34,547 nt of DNA from Planctomycetaceae bacterium (GTDB lineage: Bacteria > Planctomycetota > Planctomycetia > Pirellulales > Thermoguttaceae), in contig JAITBS010000343.1 in the NCBI GenBank assembly GCA_031283515.1, positions 1 to 34,547 on the forward strand, given 5' to 3'. This document shows positions 7,251 to 15,140 of this stretch, in pieces; within the stretch, counting starts at the first letter, position 1, and each line of letters opens with the position of its first letter. Under the pieces are notes generated by a model, which saw only the letters and a program-made list of their open reading frames with translations, was not told the origin of the DNA and ran no database searches. The position numbers and the translations under genes were made by a program.

Positions 7251-7547
7251 ATGATTGCTAACATCAATTCACCTACTCCTGAAACTGTATTTCGTTCGGA
7301 GAAAGTCGATTATTTATGTCATTTTTCTGAAGGGCAAAGCGGTACAATTGTCGATTTGGTTCTCGAACCCGAATTACAAGGACGATTAATGGGAATGGGA
7401 CTTTTTGCCGGAACTCGTTTCCGTGTTCTGCAAGGCGGCAACTCCTCTAAAATAAAATCGTCCGCCAGACCCATGTTGCTCGCCATCGGTAATACCCGAA
7501 TCGCCTTAGGACAATCGATTGCCTCAAAAATTCTAGTCGAAAAATAA
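7251..7547 (+). CDS. feoA: Ferrous iron transport protein A
   Basis: FeoA is a small SH3-like cytoplasmic protein that accompanies and is thought to modulate the FeoB iron transporter. The 98 residues include the family core GQSGTIVDLVLEPELQGRLM and GLFAGTRFRVLQGG (about 28-63), followed by a strand pair ending in IALGQSIASKILV. The N-terminal 20 residues are an extension compared with the usual 75-80 aa. The ATG at 7251 lacks an obvious Shine-Dalgarno but a promoter lies about 85 bp upstream. feoB follows after 118 bp in the same direction, so co-transcription is likely. No internal promoter was seen in the gap. Confidence 0.92.
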   Translation: MIANINSPTPETVFRSEKVDYLCHFSEGQSGTIVDLVLEPELQGRLMGMGLFAGTRFRVLQGGNSSKIKSSARPMLLAIGNTRIALGQSIASKILVEK

Positions 7548-7665
7548 TATCAACATCAAATCCAAATTAGAGAACGTACTCACAACCTAACCACATAATG
7601 TTTCCTTTACGGAATTTCTTTCAAGAGTTTTTTCAAATAGATTCATTCATTAAACGTTTATTAAA

Positions 7666-9951
7666 ATGCACAATGCCATGAATATTGTCGCGGAGCATGA
7701 ACATAATGAAATTCTTGCTGCATTGGTTGGGCAACCCAATTCCGGTAAATCAACTGTTTTCAATTATCTCACCGGTTTACATCAAACAGTTGCCAATTAT
7801 CCCGGAGTGACAGTAACAAAAAAGTCCGGGCATTATCACGATGGTAAGCGGCGTATCGAAGTTGTTGATCTTCCTGGTACGTACAGTTTGACCTCGTATT
7901 CTCAGGAAGAACGGGTTACGCGGGATTTTCTGTTGCTTGAACGCCCTGAAGTTGTTGTTATCGTTATTGATGCTTCCAATTTACGGCGTCATCTTTATTT
8001 TGTGTTTCAGCTGCTCGAACTTCAGATACCGCTGGTCATTTGCCTGAATATGATGGATATTGCACGGCGTCGCGGTTTTTCGATTGATATTCCGGTGTTG
8101 GAACAAACGCTTGGAGTTCCGGTGATTCCGGCGAATGGTCGTACCGGAGAAGGTCTCGAAGAACTGCGCCGGCAAATTAACACGGTTTCCGCAAAACATG
8201 ACCACGAATCACCAGTCACCTGGAAAATCAATTACGGCACTTTAGAACCGTTAATTGCAGAATTTGATGCCGCACTCTCACAAAAAGAACCACTCGTTCA
8301 GGATTTTCCGACCCGATGGCTTGCGATTAAACTCCTTGAAAATGACCGCGAAGCACGGCGAATTATTCAACATCACACTCATGACAAAGATTGGGAACCG
8401 TTGCTCGAATCGTGCATGAAAAAAGTTGAAGATTACGAAACGCAAAGCGGTGATTCTCCCCGTAAAACAATCGCCTCCAGCAGGAACATTTTGGCGGAAA
8501 CCATTGAAAAACAGACCATTCAACGAACTTCCATCCCACATCGTAATTCAGATACGCTTGACCAATTTCTTTGTCATCCATTTCTTGGTTTGCTGAGTGT
8601 TGCGGCAGTCATGTTTATAACATTTCAGTTGGCGTTTAATCTGGCGGATGGTTGGACATGGTTTCCATGGTTCAATGCGGCAGGAGTTTTTGAATGGAAT
8701 ACGCCGTTTGGAGCGGTTGAGTCACTTTTTTCGGTTTGGATTCCGGCATTGCTGGATTCTTGTTTTCATCTTCCCGAAGGCAATCTCCACTCTTTAATTT
8801 ATGACGGAATTATTGCAGGAGTTGGCGGTGTACTTACATTTGTTCCGACAATTTTTTTTATTTTCCTTTTTATTTCGATTTTGGAACAAAGCGGTTATAT
8901 TGCCAGGGTGGTTGTTGTGTTGGATCGGATCATGCGTTTTTTCGGATTGCATGGTCAAAGTATTTTACCGATGATTCTTGGCGGCGGCATTGTTGGCGGT
9001 TGTGCATTGCCGGCGGTCATGGCAACACGTTCGATGCGGGAACAACGGGAGCGAATATTGACTATTATGGTTGTTCCCCTTATGAATTGCGGAGCCAAAG
9101 TTCCGGTGTTTGCTTTACTGATTTCGGCGTTTTTCCTTGAGTATCAAGGATTGGTATTGGCGGCAATTATTCTGATTTCGTGGACGATGGCTTTGTTTGT
9201 TTCTTCAATTCTTGGTAAATTATTTATTGGTGGAGAACCTTCGCCTCTTGTGATGGAGCTTCCGACGTACCAAGTTCCTGATTTACGCGATATGTTGTTG
9301 ACGGCGGTACTGCAAAGTTGGTGGTTTGTTAAAAAGGCGGGGACGATTATTCTGGCGGTTAATGTTTTTCTTTGGGTGCTTATGTATTACCCGCGTCCCG
9401 ACAATCCCGACACCGATGCGGCGACCCAACTTGCAGGTTCTTACGCTGCCCGAATGGGACGTATATTTGAACCGGTAACACGATATGCCGGTTTTGATTG
9501 GCGTGACAATGTGGCACTTATTGGTGGTTTTGCGGCGAAGGAAGTTATTGTCAGTACGATGGCGACGATGTATGGAATTGAAGAAGAAGACGAAACCGAA
9601 GCCGAGAACAATCATCAAGAAAATAAGAACAACAAAGAAAATACTTTCCAAGAACCAAACGTGAAGAGAAAAGAATTAACGAAAGAGCTTGAAGAGATTG
9701 ATACGGAAAGCCTGGATATTCAAGGCAAACATCTTGCTGTTCGTTTGCGTGCGGAAAAGAATTGGACACCATTGAAGGCATTTGTTCTTCTTCTTTTTGT
9801 GATGATTTACAATCCTTGTTTTGCGACTTGTGCGGTGATATGGCGAGAGACGGGTCATATCAAATACATGCTTATGACAATGGCGTACACGAATGGTTTA
9901 GCATTTTTAATTGCGGTTGCGGTGTACCAAATTGCAAGAATATGTAGTTGA
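7666..9951 (+). CDS. feoB: Ferrous iron transporter FeoB
   Basis: FeoB imports Fe(II) across the cytoplasmic membrane and has an N-terminal G-protein domain. GTPase motifs are in order: G1 GQPNSGKST (22-30), G2 YPGVTV (45-50), G3 DLPGTYS (69-75), G4 LNMMD (127-131). A helical GDI-like linker precedes the transmembrane part, which begins near residue 300 and carries the Gate-type signatures GGGIVGGCALPAVMATR and PLMNCGAKVPVF. Length is 761 aa, normal for the family. A highly charged Glu/Asn/Lys-rich insertion (about 640-690) separates the last membrane helices. ATG 7666 and ATG 7678 are both possible starts; neither has a clear ribosome site. The TGA stop (9949-9951) lies within the heptad repeat at 9946-10072, so the last residues may derive from that element. 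Confidence 0.96.
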   Translation: MHNAMNIVAEHEHNEILAALVGQPNSGKSTVFNYLTGLHQTVANYPGVTVTKKSGHYHDGKRRIEVVDLPGTYSLTSYSQEERVTRDFLLLERPEVVVIVIDASNLRRHLYFVFQLLELQIPLVICLNMMDIARRRGFSIDIPVLEQTLGVPVIPANGRTGEGLEELRRQINTVSAKHDHESPVTWKINYGTLEPLIAEFDAALSQKEPLVQDFPTRWLAIKLLENDREARRIIQHHTHDKDWEPLLESCMKKVEDYETQSGDSPRKTIASSRNILAETIEKQTIQRTSIPHRNSDTLDQFLCHPFLGLLSVAAVMFITFQLAFNLADGWTWFPWFNAAGVFEWNTPFGAVESLFSVWIPALLDSCFHLPEGNLHSLIYDGIIAGVGGVLTFVPTIFFIFLFISILEQSGYIARVVVVLDRIMRFFGLHGQSILPMILGGGIVGGCALPAVMATRSMREQRERILTIMVVPLMNCGAKVPVFALLISAFFLEYQGLVLAAIILISWTMALFVSSILGKLFIGGEPSPLVMELPTYQVPDLRDMLLTAVLQSWWFVKKAGTIILAVNVFLWVLMYYPRPDNPDTDAATQLAGSYAARMGRIFEPVTRYAGFDWRDNVALIGGFAAKEVIVSTMATMYGIEEEDETEAENNHQENKNNKENTFQEPNVKRKELTKELEEIDTESLDIQGKHLAVRLRAEKNWTPLKAFVLLLFVMIYNPCFATCAVIWRETGHIKYMLMTMAYTNGLAFLIAVAVYQIARICS

Positions 9952-10072
9952 TAGTGGAGAGTGGCGAGTGGAGAGTTCGCAAGCGGAGTATTACCAAAAC
10001 GTTTTGAATCCGCGTGCGAACTCTCCACTATCAACTCTCCACTATCAACTATCCACTCTCAACTAACCACTG
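9946..10072. repeat. Heptad-repeat hairpin element, copy 3, overlapping feoB end
   Basis: Left heptads (AGTTGAT, AGTGGAG, AGTGGCG, AGTGGAG) precede TTCGCAAGCGGAGTATTACC, then the loop and CCGCGTGCGAACT. A long run of complementary heptads (CTCTCCA, CTATCAA, CTCTCCA, CTATCAA, CTATCCA, CTCTCAA, CTAACCA) follows. The element starts inside feoB and supplies its stop codon. CCCTTTCAGGGC follows at 10074-10085, as after the copy at 191-299. Confidence 0.75.
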
Positions 10073-10107
10073 CCCTTTCAGGGCTACCTATTGTTGTTAT
10101 CTACAAT

Positions 10108-10126
10108 AATTCCACTGATAGATTAC
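10108..10126. repeat. Dispersed AATTCCACNGATAGATTAC motif, copy 2
   Basis: AATTCCACTGATAGATTAC is identical to the copy at 24735-24753 and differs by one base from that at 345-363. Like copy 1 it lies shortly downstream of a heptad hairpin and of a CTTTCAGG word. Confidence 0.6.
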
Positions 10127-10189
10127 GGAAAATCTCACTGAATAACTGAATAATTGTGGAAATCTGTATTTTATTTTGAATTTATTCTG

Positions 10190-10218
10190 TTGACATTAAT
10201 AATTGTTTGGAGTAATAT
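10190..10218 (+). promoter_or_regulatory. Sigma70-like promoter upstream of lipoprotein and DUF1559 genes
   Basis: TTGACA (10190-10195) is followed by a 17-bp spacer and TAATAT (10213-10218). The predicted start near 10225 leaves a leader of about 78 nt to the ATG at 10303, which has an AAGGAG site at 10291-10296. Confidence 0.65.
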
Positions 10219-10302
10219 ATCCTCTTTGGTAGATTGGATATCTATCGGAAACCTTTCGGTTATGTTGTTTGTTAACATTTATCAAAAATAAAGGAGAACT
10301 TT

Positions 10303-10770
10303 ATGACACGAACAATTGCTTGTGTCCCTATTTTTCTATTGGGACTTTTTTTTCTTGGTTGCGCAGGTGGAACCTCTTCAATCAAAACCGATTCTGTTGT
10401 CGGAACGATAACCGACGTGAACGGTTCACCGCTTGCTGGTGCCAGTGTTAATTTTTCACCTGTGACACAAAGTGTAGGTAATCCTGCTTATGCGATTACC
10501 GATCAAAATGGAAAATACCAATTACAAACCCTGTTGGGAAAACCAGACGCAGGAACAACTCCGGGTGAATACATTGTCACCATTTCAAAATCGGAAATGA
10601 TTCCTACCGGTCAGAAAGAAAAAAATTCCGACGGTAAAATGGTTGATGTCCTTGTTCCAAAATCATTGATTCCGGATGCTTATAGTTCCGCCGAGAAATC
10701 ACCGTTCAAAGTCACCGTTGTTTCTGGAAAAAACCAATTTAACTTCCAACTCAAAGCCGATGGAACTTAA
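10303..10770 (+). CDS. Lipoprotein with carboxypeptidase-regulatory-like domain
   Basis: The 155-residue product has a lipoprotein signal (MTRTIACVPIFLLGLFFLGC) with the lipobox LFFLGC ending at Cys20, so it should be lipid-anchored outside the cytoplasm. The mature part starts with a transthyretin/CarboxypepD-reg-like beta domain: SVVGTITDVNGSPLAGASVN (about 31-50), then ITDQNGKYQL and GEYIVTISK. Such lipoproteins are frequent beside DUF1559 genes in planctomycetes, and three follow here. AAGGAG seven bases upstream supports the start. A short hairpin follows the stop codon, and the next gene begins 90 bp later, so partial read-through into the DUF1559 genes is plausible. No substrate or partner is known. 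Confidence 0.85.
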   Translation: MTRTIACVPIFLLGLFFLGCAGGTSSIKTDSVVGTITDVNGSPLAGASVNFSPVTQSVGNPAYAITDQNGKYQLQTLLGKPDAGTTPGEYIVTISKSEMIPTGQKEKNSDGKMVDVLVPKSLIPDAYSSAEKSPFKVTVVSGKNQFNFQLKADGT

Positions 10771-10787
10771 AAAACTCGTAGTTTTTT
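10769..10787 (+). terminator. Possible weak terminator after the lipoprotein gene
   Basis: AAAAAACT-CGT-AGTTTTTT forms an 8-bp, AT-rich stem whose 3' arm ends in a run of T. It begins within the stop codon. The low GC content makes it weak, perhaps an attenuator before the DUF1559 genes. Confidence 0.4.
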
Positions 10788-10859
10788 TGGTTCGGTTCTA
10801 AAAAAATGCCGATATTACCTATTATTCCATTTTTTACCTTAACAATTTCGGAGAATTTT

Positions 10860-12159
10860 ATGAAGAATATATTTACGTTAAAATGGGCAAGGGGGGGGGG
10901 TATGCGCAAGAAGTAAGCGTTTTGACAAGACACTTCCGAACCGTAAGACGATTCGGCGAGCATTTACTCTTGTCGAACTTTTAGTGGTTATTGCGATTAT
11001 TGGAGTTTTAATCGCTCTTCTACTTCCAGCCGTTCAAGCCGCCCGAGAGGCAGCCCGGCGTTCTCAGTGTATTAACAAGTTAAAACAACTTGCTCTTGCC
11101 ACACACAACTTTCACAGTACCTACAACCGTTTACCAGCTTCCGGTAATGATCCGAACTGGACAAAAATTAAACCGGCTTCCGGCGGTGCCTCTGTTGAGG
11201 CAACATCGTTGGTGCGAGTCCACTATGTCGATGTGTACAATCCCATCGTAACAATGTTACCGTTGCTTGAGCAGCCAGCAATGTTCGATACGTTAATGAC
11301 TGCCGCAAAATACGGAGCACAAACGGACGGTAACAACCGAAGTTACATTCCATGCACTTGGATTGATACAACGGCAACCGGAACCGGAACCGATCAATAT
11401 GTCGATTCTTCAGGAAATTCCGTTAATTCACCGCTCCGTGACCGTTTGGCTTTAACTCTTTGTCCCTCTGATCCTTTGTCCAATACTGCAACATTGGGTC
11501 GTCCTTACGGTAATTACCGTTATTGCCGCGGCGATATTTGGTGCAATTGGCAATGGCGTGAATCACGAGGGGCATTCGGACCGGGGAATCGTTTTCCGGT
11601 TTCATTCAGTAGTATTACTGACGGAACCAGCAATACCATCTTTTTTTCCGAATCATGTGTTGGTGCGGACGATGACCGAACGAATCGTGCCGGTCTTGTT
11701 ACGGGAATCAATTATCCTACGGACAAACCAAGTAAAGTTGCGGCTTATCGTGGAGTTGGGGCAGATCTGGCTGATGCCGCTCCGACTGTCGCCGGTAGTG
11801 ATCAACGAGGAAGCCGTTGGGCGGACGCTCGACTGGCTTTTTCCGGATTCAATACCGTTTTGCCTCCGAACTCTCCATCCGGTCTCTTTGATGATCCCAA
11901 TAGTGCCGGCGGAGCGGCTTATGGTAATTATGCAACTGTAAGTAGTTTCCATCCTGGGGGCGTTATTGTTGCACTGGGAGACGGAGCTGCACGGTTTGTT
12001 TCGGAAACGATTGATTGCGGTGATCTGACCAAACATCCCGGCGAAGGTGATCCGGCGTATGTTGCCACTGATCCGCATCAATGGATTGGTCCGACTCAAT
12101 ACGGCATCTGGGGAGCCGCAGGCTCTATTAGCGGACGCGAATCAAAATCGCTGCCGTAA
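10860..12159 (+). CDS. DUF1559 protein 1, start separated from body by G10 frameshift
   Basis: DUF1559 proteins are large planctomycete prepilin-like proteins with an N-terminal type IV pilin methylation motif. The body is intact from [20 protein letters not shown] to the C-terminal H-X9-DG signature ([12 protein letters not shown]). No ATG, GTG or TTG lies in this frame between the in-frame stop at 10879 and the motif; the first is a GTG at 10984 inside the hydrophobic helix. The ATG at 10860 has GGAG six bases upstream but is one base out of register and ends at 10914. The offset spans a run of ten G (10891-10900). With nine G the frames join, giving about 432 aa with a 34-residue leader ending in RRA before FTLVE. 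So this is either a phase-variable gene, a fresh frameshift or a base-count error. It is more diverged than the next two copies. Confidence 0.8.
10891..10900 (+). repeat. Homopolymeric G10 tract
   Basis: Ten consecutive G lie 31 bases after an ATG with a good Shine-Dalgarno. No other G or C run of this length was seen in the window. A change of one base switches the DUF1559 frame on or off. Confidence 0.9.
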
Positions 12160-12176
12160 TATTTTCGCAACCAAAA

Positions 12177-12205
12177 ACCGGAAGGATCATCCCACAACTT
12201 CCGGT
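12177..12205 (+). terminator. Possible terminator between DUF1559 genes 1 and 2
   Basis: An inverted repeat ACCGGAAG (12177-12184) and CTTCCGGT (12198-12205) has a 13-nt loop. A T-rich stretch with TTTTTTG follows about 15 bases later. The distance to the T-run is longer than for a canonical intrinsic terminator. Confidence 0.45.
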
Positions 12206-12259
12206 AATGTGTTTCTCTATTTTTTGTACTTAAAACTACCTATTTGAAGGAGGTGTTCA

Positions 12260-13480
12260 ATGAAAAGATTTTTTTGTTATTTGAAAACGAATGGATTTAC
12301 CTTAGTGGAACTTCTGGTTGTTATTGCGATTATCGGAGTATTGATTGCTCTGCTTCTTCCGGCAGTTCAGGCGGCGCGAGAGGCGGCAAGACGTTCACAA
12401 TGTACCAACAATCTCAAACAACTGGGAATTACGTTTCACAATTTCCACAACACGTTTGATCGGATTCCAAACAATGGATATGATCCGACGTGGACAGGTA
12501 TCGGCAGAGCCGGTTCGACCACATCGCCTAAACGACCGGTAGAACATGCTCAAGAATATAATTTTATCGTAACATTGCTCCCGTTCTTCGAACAGCAGGC
12601 GATGTACGATGTGATTTATAGTGGAGCAATAGCATGTTCTACAGGAACAAGCTATCCGAGTAGCCCCCAAGCTCCCGGTTTCTTTGTTGGTGTTGGAAAC
12701 AGCGGAAGGTATTCCGACAACACCACATCGCCTTGCGGAGAGCAAATTGCCGTGATTTGCTGTCCTTCCGACAGGAATGCCGCTAAGGGAGCGCAAGAGA
12801 CCTCTGAAGCCCGAACCAGTTACCATGCTAATATGGGTGATTGGATGATCGGTTGGAATTGGGGTGAATATGCTACTCCACGCGGTGTATTTCGTCCCGG
12901 TACCTTTGCCAGTGGAACCGGTATTGATCCGGGAAGAGGTGGTACGGATTCATTCAGTTCTATTACGGATGGATTGAGCAATACACTCTTGTTTGCGGAA
13001 GCTTGTGTTTCCGGATCGAGTGATATTACTGTTTTAGGAACTATTGCATCGAAAACATCTTCACTCCATGGCGGAGCTGCATCAAATTGTGCAGGAAGAC
13101 GCGGAACTCAAGGGATGATTACCAATACGAATGATAAACAACCTCGCAAAGGACGGCGTTGGATGGATGCTCGTATTCCCTATTCCGGCTTCAACGCTGC
13201 TCTTCCGCCTAATCAGCCCGCTTGTGTCGGTAATGGCGATGGAGAAACGGATTGCCATGCTTTAACGGTAAGTAGTTATCATTCCGGCGGTGCAAATGCG
13301 GCACTGTGTGACGGCAGTGTTCGTTTTATTTCCGAAACAATTGACTGCGGTAATATTACCAAAAAATTAGGCGAAGAACTCGGTAATACCGGTGAAGGTC
13401 ATAAATGGACGGGACCTTCCACTGTCGGTGTTTGGGGAGCGGCAGCAACTCCTGCTCACGGCGAACCAAAATCACTTTAA
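12260..13480 (+). CDS. DUF1559 prepilin-like protein 2
   Basis: A 406-residue DUF1559 protein. The leader [12 protein letters not shown] ends in Gly before FTLVELL, the site where a prepilin peptidase would cleave and methylate. The hydrophobic helix and the conserved [20 protein letters not shown] follow. The C-terminal H-X9-DG motif is [12 protein letters not shown]. The start has a very strong Shine-Dalgarno GAAGGAGGTG at 12246-12255. The last 70 residues ([20 protein letters not shown] onward) are nearly identical to those of the next gene, which indicates a recent tandem duplication or gene conversion. The proteins are presumed to be exported and surface-associated; their role is not established. 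Confidence 0.93.
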   Translation: MKRFFCYLKTNGFTLVELLVVIAIIGVLIALLLPAVQAAREAARRSQCTNNLKQLGITFHNFHNTFDRIPNNGYDPTWTGIGRAGSTTSPKRPVEHAQEYNFIVTLLPFFEQQAMYDVIYSGAIACSTGTSYPSSPQAPGFFVGVGNSGRYSDNTTSPCGEQIAVICCPSDRNAAKGAQETSEARTSYHANMGDWMIGWNWGEYATPRGVFRPGTFASGTGIDPGRGGTDSFSSITDGLSNTLLFAEACVSGSSDITVLGTIASKTSSLHGGAASNCAGRRGTQGMITNTNDKQPRKGRRWMDARIPYSGFNAALPPNQPACVGNGDGETDCHALTVSSYHSGGANAALCDGSVRFISETIDCGNITKKLGEELGNTGEGHKWTGPSTVGVWGAAATPAHGEPKSL

Positions 13481-13525
13481 TTTTGAAACAATTTGTTACT
13501 GTTCGTACTAATTAATGAGAATAAA

Positions 13526-13539
13526 TGTAAACGTTTACA
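13526..13539. promoter_or_regulatory. Perfect LacI-type operator palindrome
   Basis: TGTAAACGTTTACA is a perfect 14-bp palindrome with a central CpG, the form bound by many LacI/GalR repressors. It lies 115 bp upstream of DUF1559 gene 3. A second site (13580-13593) is 54 bp downstream, about five helical turns away. Confidence 0.6.
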
Positions 13540-13579
13540 CCAATAAACAGAATCATATCTTGCTTGAGATGTTAATTTG

Positions 13580-13593
13580 TGTGAACGGTTACA
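13580..13593. promoter_or_regulatory. Second LacI-type operator-like site
   Basis: TGTGAACGGTTACA matches TGTAAACGTTTACA at 12 of 14 positions. It sits between the first operator and the start of DUF1559 gene 3. Nearby TTATAAC (13613-13619) could be a -10 element. The pair suggests cooperative or looped repression of this gene. Confidence 0.5.
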
Positions 13594-13653
13594 TTTGTAG
13601 TACATCTATTTTTATAACACTTTACTTAACAATATTTATGAAAGGAGATTTTC

Positions 13654-14865
13654 ATGAATGATTCTTTTTCCCCGAAAAGAATAGGTTTTACCTTAGTAGA
13701 ACTTCTTGTGGTTATTGCGATTATTGGTGTTTTGATTGCACTTCTTTTGCCGGCAATTCAAGCGGCACGGGAAGCGGCACGACGGGCACAGTGTACCAAT
13801 AACCTCAAACAACTGGGAATTGCGTTTCACAATTTCCATGACACCTACAAACGGATGCCGAGTAACGGATATGATTCCATGTGGGTGGCGTACAAAAAAT
13901 ATGGTACCCAGGATCGACTCGATATAGTCGATGTTTACAGTGTTTGGGTTTGCCTGCTTCCATTTTACGAAATGACAGCAGTCTTCGATGAAATCAAGTC
14001 GGGTTGTGCCAATCTTGCAACGGTCAATCCGTATCCGACGGATGATTCCCGATACGAAAAAGGACGCTTGGTTCGAACCGGAAATTGGGATTACACAAGC
14101 GGCGGCGGTGCTTCACCTGCTAGTTTGAATATAACCTCTCTTTTGTGTCCTTCGGATTCTTCTGCCTTGTTAGCAGAAGGAGCCCAAGCAACAGGACGTA
14201 CCAATTATCGAGCCAATATGGGTGATTGGATGATCGGTTGGGCATGGGGCGAATACGCCAATCCGCGAGGAACATTCCGACCAAGTTGGAATGACAACGG
14301 TTCAATCAAATGGTCAGACCGTTCTTTCAATGCCATTACCGATGGTTTGAGTAACACATTGTACGCTTCCGAAGCCTGTGTGTCCAAAGGAACCGATAAC
14401 GATATTACCATTCTTGGCGGAGTTGCCTATGAACCGAGTGGAAATTTTATTCATGGGAATGCTGCCTCACTTTGTGCTGCCAAACGCGGTTTACAAGGAC
14501 TTTTAAATCCGACCAATCAGGCAACCACTCCGCATAAAGGACATCGTTGGATGGATGCACGAATCCCTTATACCGGCTTCAACGCCGCTTTGCCGCCTAA
14601 TCAACCCGCTTGCCGAAGAGAAAGCGATGATAAAAAATGTTACGCATTGACGGTGAGCAGTTATCATGCCGGCGGAGCAAACGCCGCACTTTGTGACGGA
14701 GCGGTTCGGTTCATTTCGGAAACCATTGATTGCGGTAATATTACCAAAAAATTAGGAGAAGAACTCGGTAATACCGGTGACGGTCATAAATGGACAGGAC
14801 CATCCACTGTCGGTGTTTGGGGTGCTGCTGCAACTCCCGCTCACAATGAATCAAACTCCTTGTAG
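13654..14865 (+). CDS. DUF1559 prepilin-like protein 3
   Basis: A 403-residue DUF1559 protein with leader [11 protein letters not shown] before FTLVELL, a typical prepilin peptidase site. The conserved [20 protein letters not shown] follows the hydrophobic helix. The C-terminal H-X9-DG motif is [12 protein letters not shown]. It is a close tandem paralogue of the gene at 12260-13480, nearly identical over the last 70 residues and divergent in the middle (about 60-150). AAGGAG lies ten bases upstream of the ATG. Unlike its neighbours it has a 173-bp upstream region with two LacI-type operator palindromes, so it is probably transcribed and regulated separately. Its function is unknown beyond presumed extracytoplasmic location. 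Confidence 0.93.
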   Translation: MNDSFSPKRIGFTLVELLVVIAIIGVLIALLLPAIQAAREAARRAQCTNNLKQLGIAFHNFHDTYKRMPSNGYDSMWVAYKKYGTQDRLDIVDVYSVWVCLLPFYEMTAVFDEIKSGCANLATVNPYPTDDSRYEKGRLVRTGNWDYTSGGGASPASLNITSLLCPSDSSALLAEGAQATGRTNYRANMGDWMIGWAWGEYANPRGTFRPSWNDNGSIKWSDRSFNAITDGLSNTLYASEACVSKGTDNDITILGGVAYEPSGNFIHGNAASLCAAKRGLQGLLNPTNQATTPHKGHRWMDARIPYTGFNAALPPNQPACRRESDDKKCYALTVSSYHAGGANAALCDGAVRFISETIDCGNITKKLGEELGNTGDGHKWTGPSTVGVWGAAATPAHNESNSL

Positions 14866-14903
14866 GCAATACAAATTCATGTAGCTGTCCTGTCGATTTT
14901 ATT

Positions 14904-15006
14904 TTTTTGAGAATACGAACTCTGCGAAAAAACAAAACAAACGAACAATGTTTAAATCAAAATTTTCGTTTGTTTTGTTATTTTGTTTGTTTTGTATTCT
15001 CAAAAA
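14904..15006. repeat. Large nested palindrome downstream of the DUF1559 genes
   Basis: The outer arms TTTTTGAGAATAC (14904-14916) and GTATTCTCAAAAA (14994-15006) are perfect complements. The inner arms AACAAAACAAACGAA (14931-14945) and TTCGTTTGTTTTGTT (14965-14979) are also perfect over 15 bp. The structure could terminate transcription of DUF1559 gene 3. Its right half is repeated imperfectly at 18632-18670. Confidence 0.65.
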
Positions 15007-15008
15007 TA

Positions 15009-15058
15009 AATCTGCGAAAATCGGCGTCATTTGCGGATTCTGTTGATAAATATAGAAC
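15009..15058. repeat. CTGCGTAATCTGCGGA-family repeat
   Basis: ATCTGCGAAAATCGGCGTCA (15009-15028) followed by TTTGCGGATTCTGTTGATAA resembles the family units at 2031, 18540, 18682 and 24790. As at 18682, it directly follows a TTCTCAAAAA palindrome arm. Confidence 0.5.
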
Positions 15059-15119
15059 GCTAAGAAATTGGGAATAATACAATCTCATTAGAAAACTGCT
15101 CTGGACTTTTTTGAGGAAA

Positions 15120-15140
15120 ATGCTTATTGTATTGTTATGA
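15120..15140 (+). CDS. Six-codon leader ORF overlapping the nuclease start
   Basis: ATG at 15120 encodes M-L-I-V-L-L and stops with TGA (15138-15140), overlapping the ATG (15137-15139) of the nuclease gene. GAGG lies at 15113-15116, ideally placed for this small ORF but about 20 bases from the nuclease ATG, which has no site of its own. It may deliver ribosomes to the nuclease start by coupling. It could equally be chance. Confidence 0.35.
   Translation: MLIVLL

Larger units (their letters stand above)
9952..10302. other. Intergenic region between feoB and the lipoprotein gene
   Basis: About 350 bases without a supported gene. The region holds the heptad hairpin, the AATTCCACTGATAGATTAC motif at 10108-10126, and the promoter and leader of the lipoprotein gene. 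A 62-codon open frame beginning at 9961 is built from heptad repeats and is rejected. Confidence 0.6.

Noticed and set aside
9961-10149. 62-codon open frame after feoB
   Set aside because: Its codons are mostly heptad repeat units (repeating Ser-Thr-Ile/Leu patterns) and it has no ribosome site.
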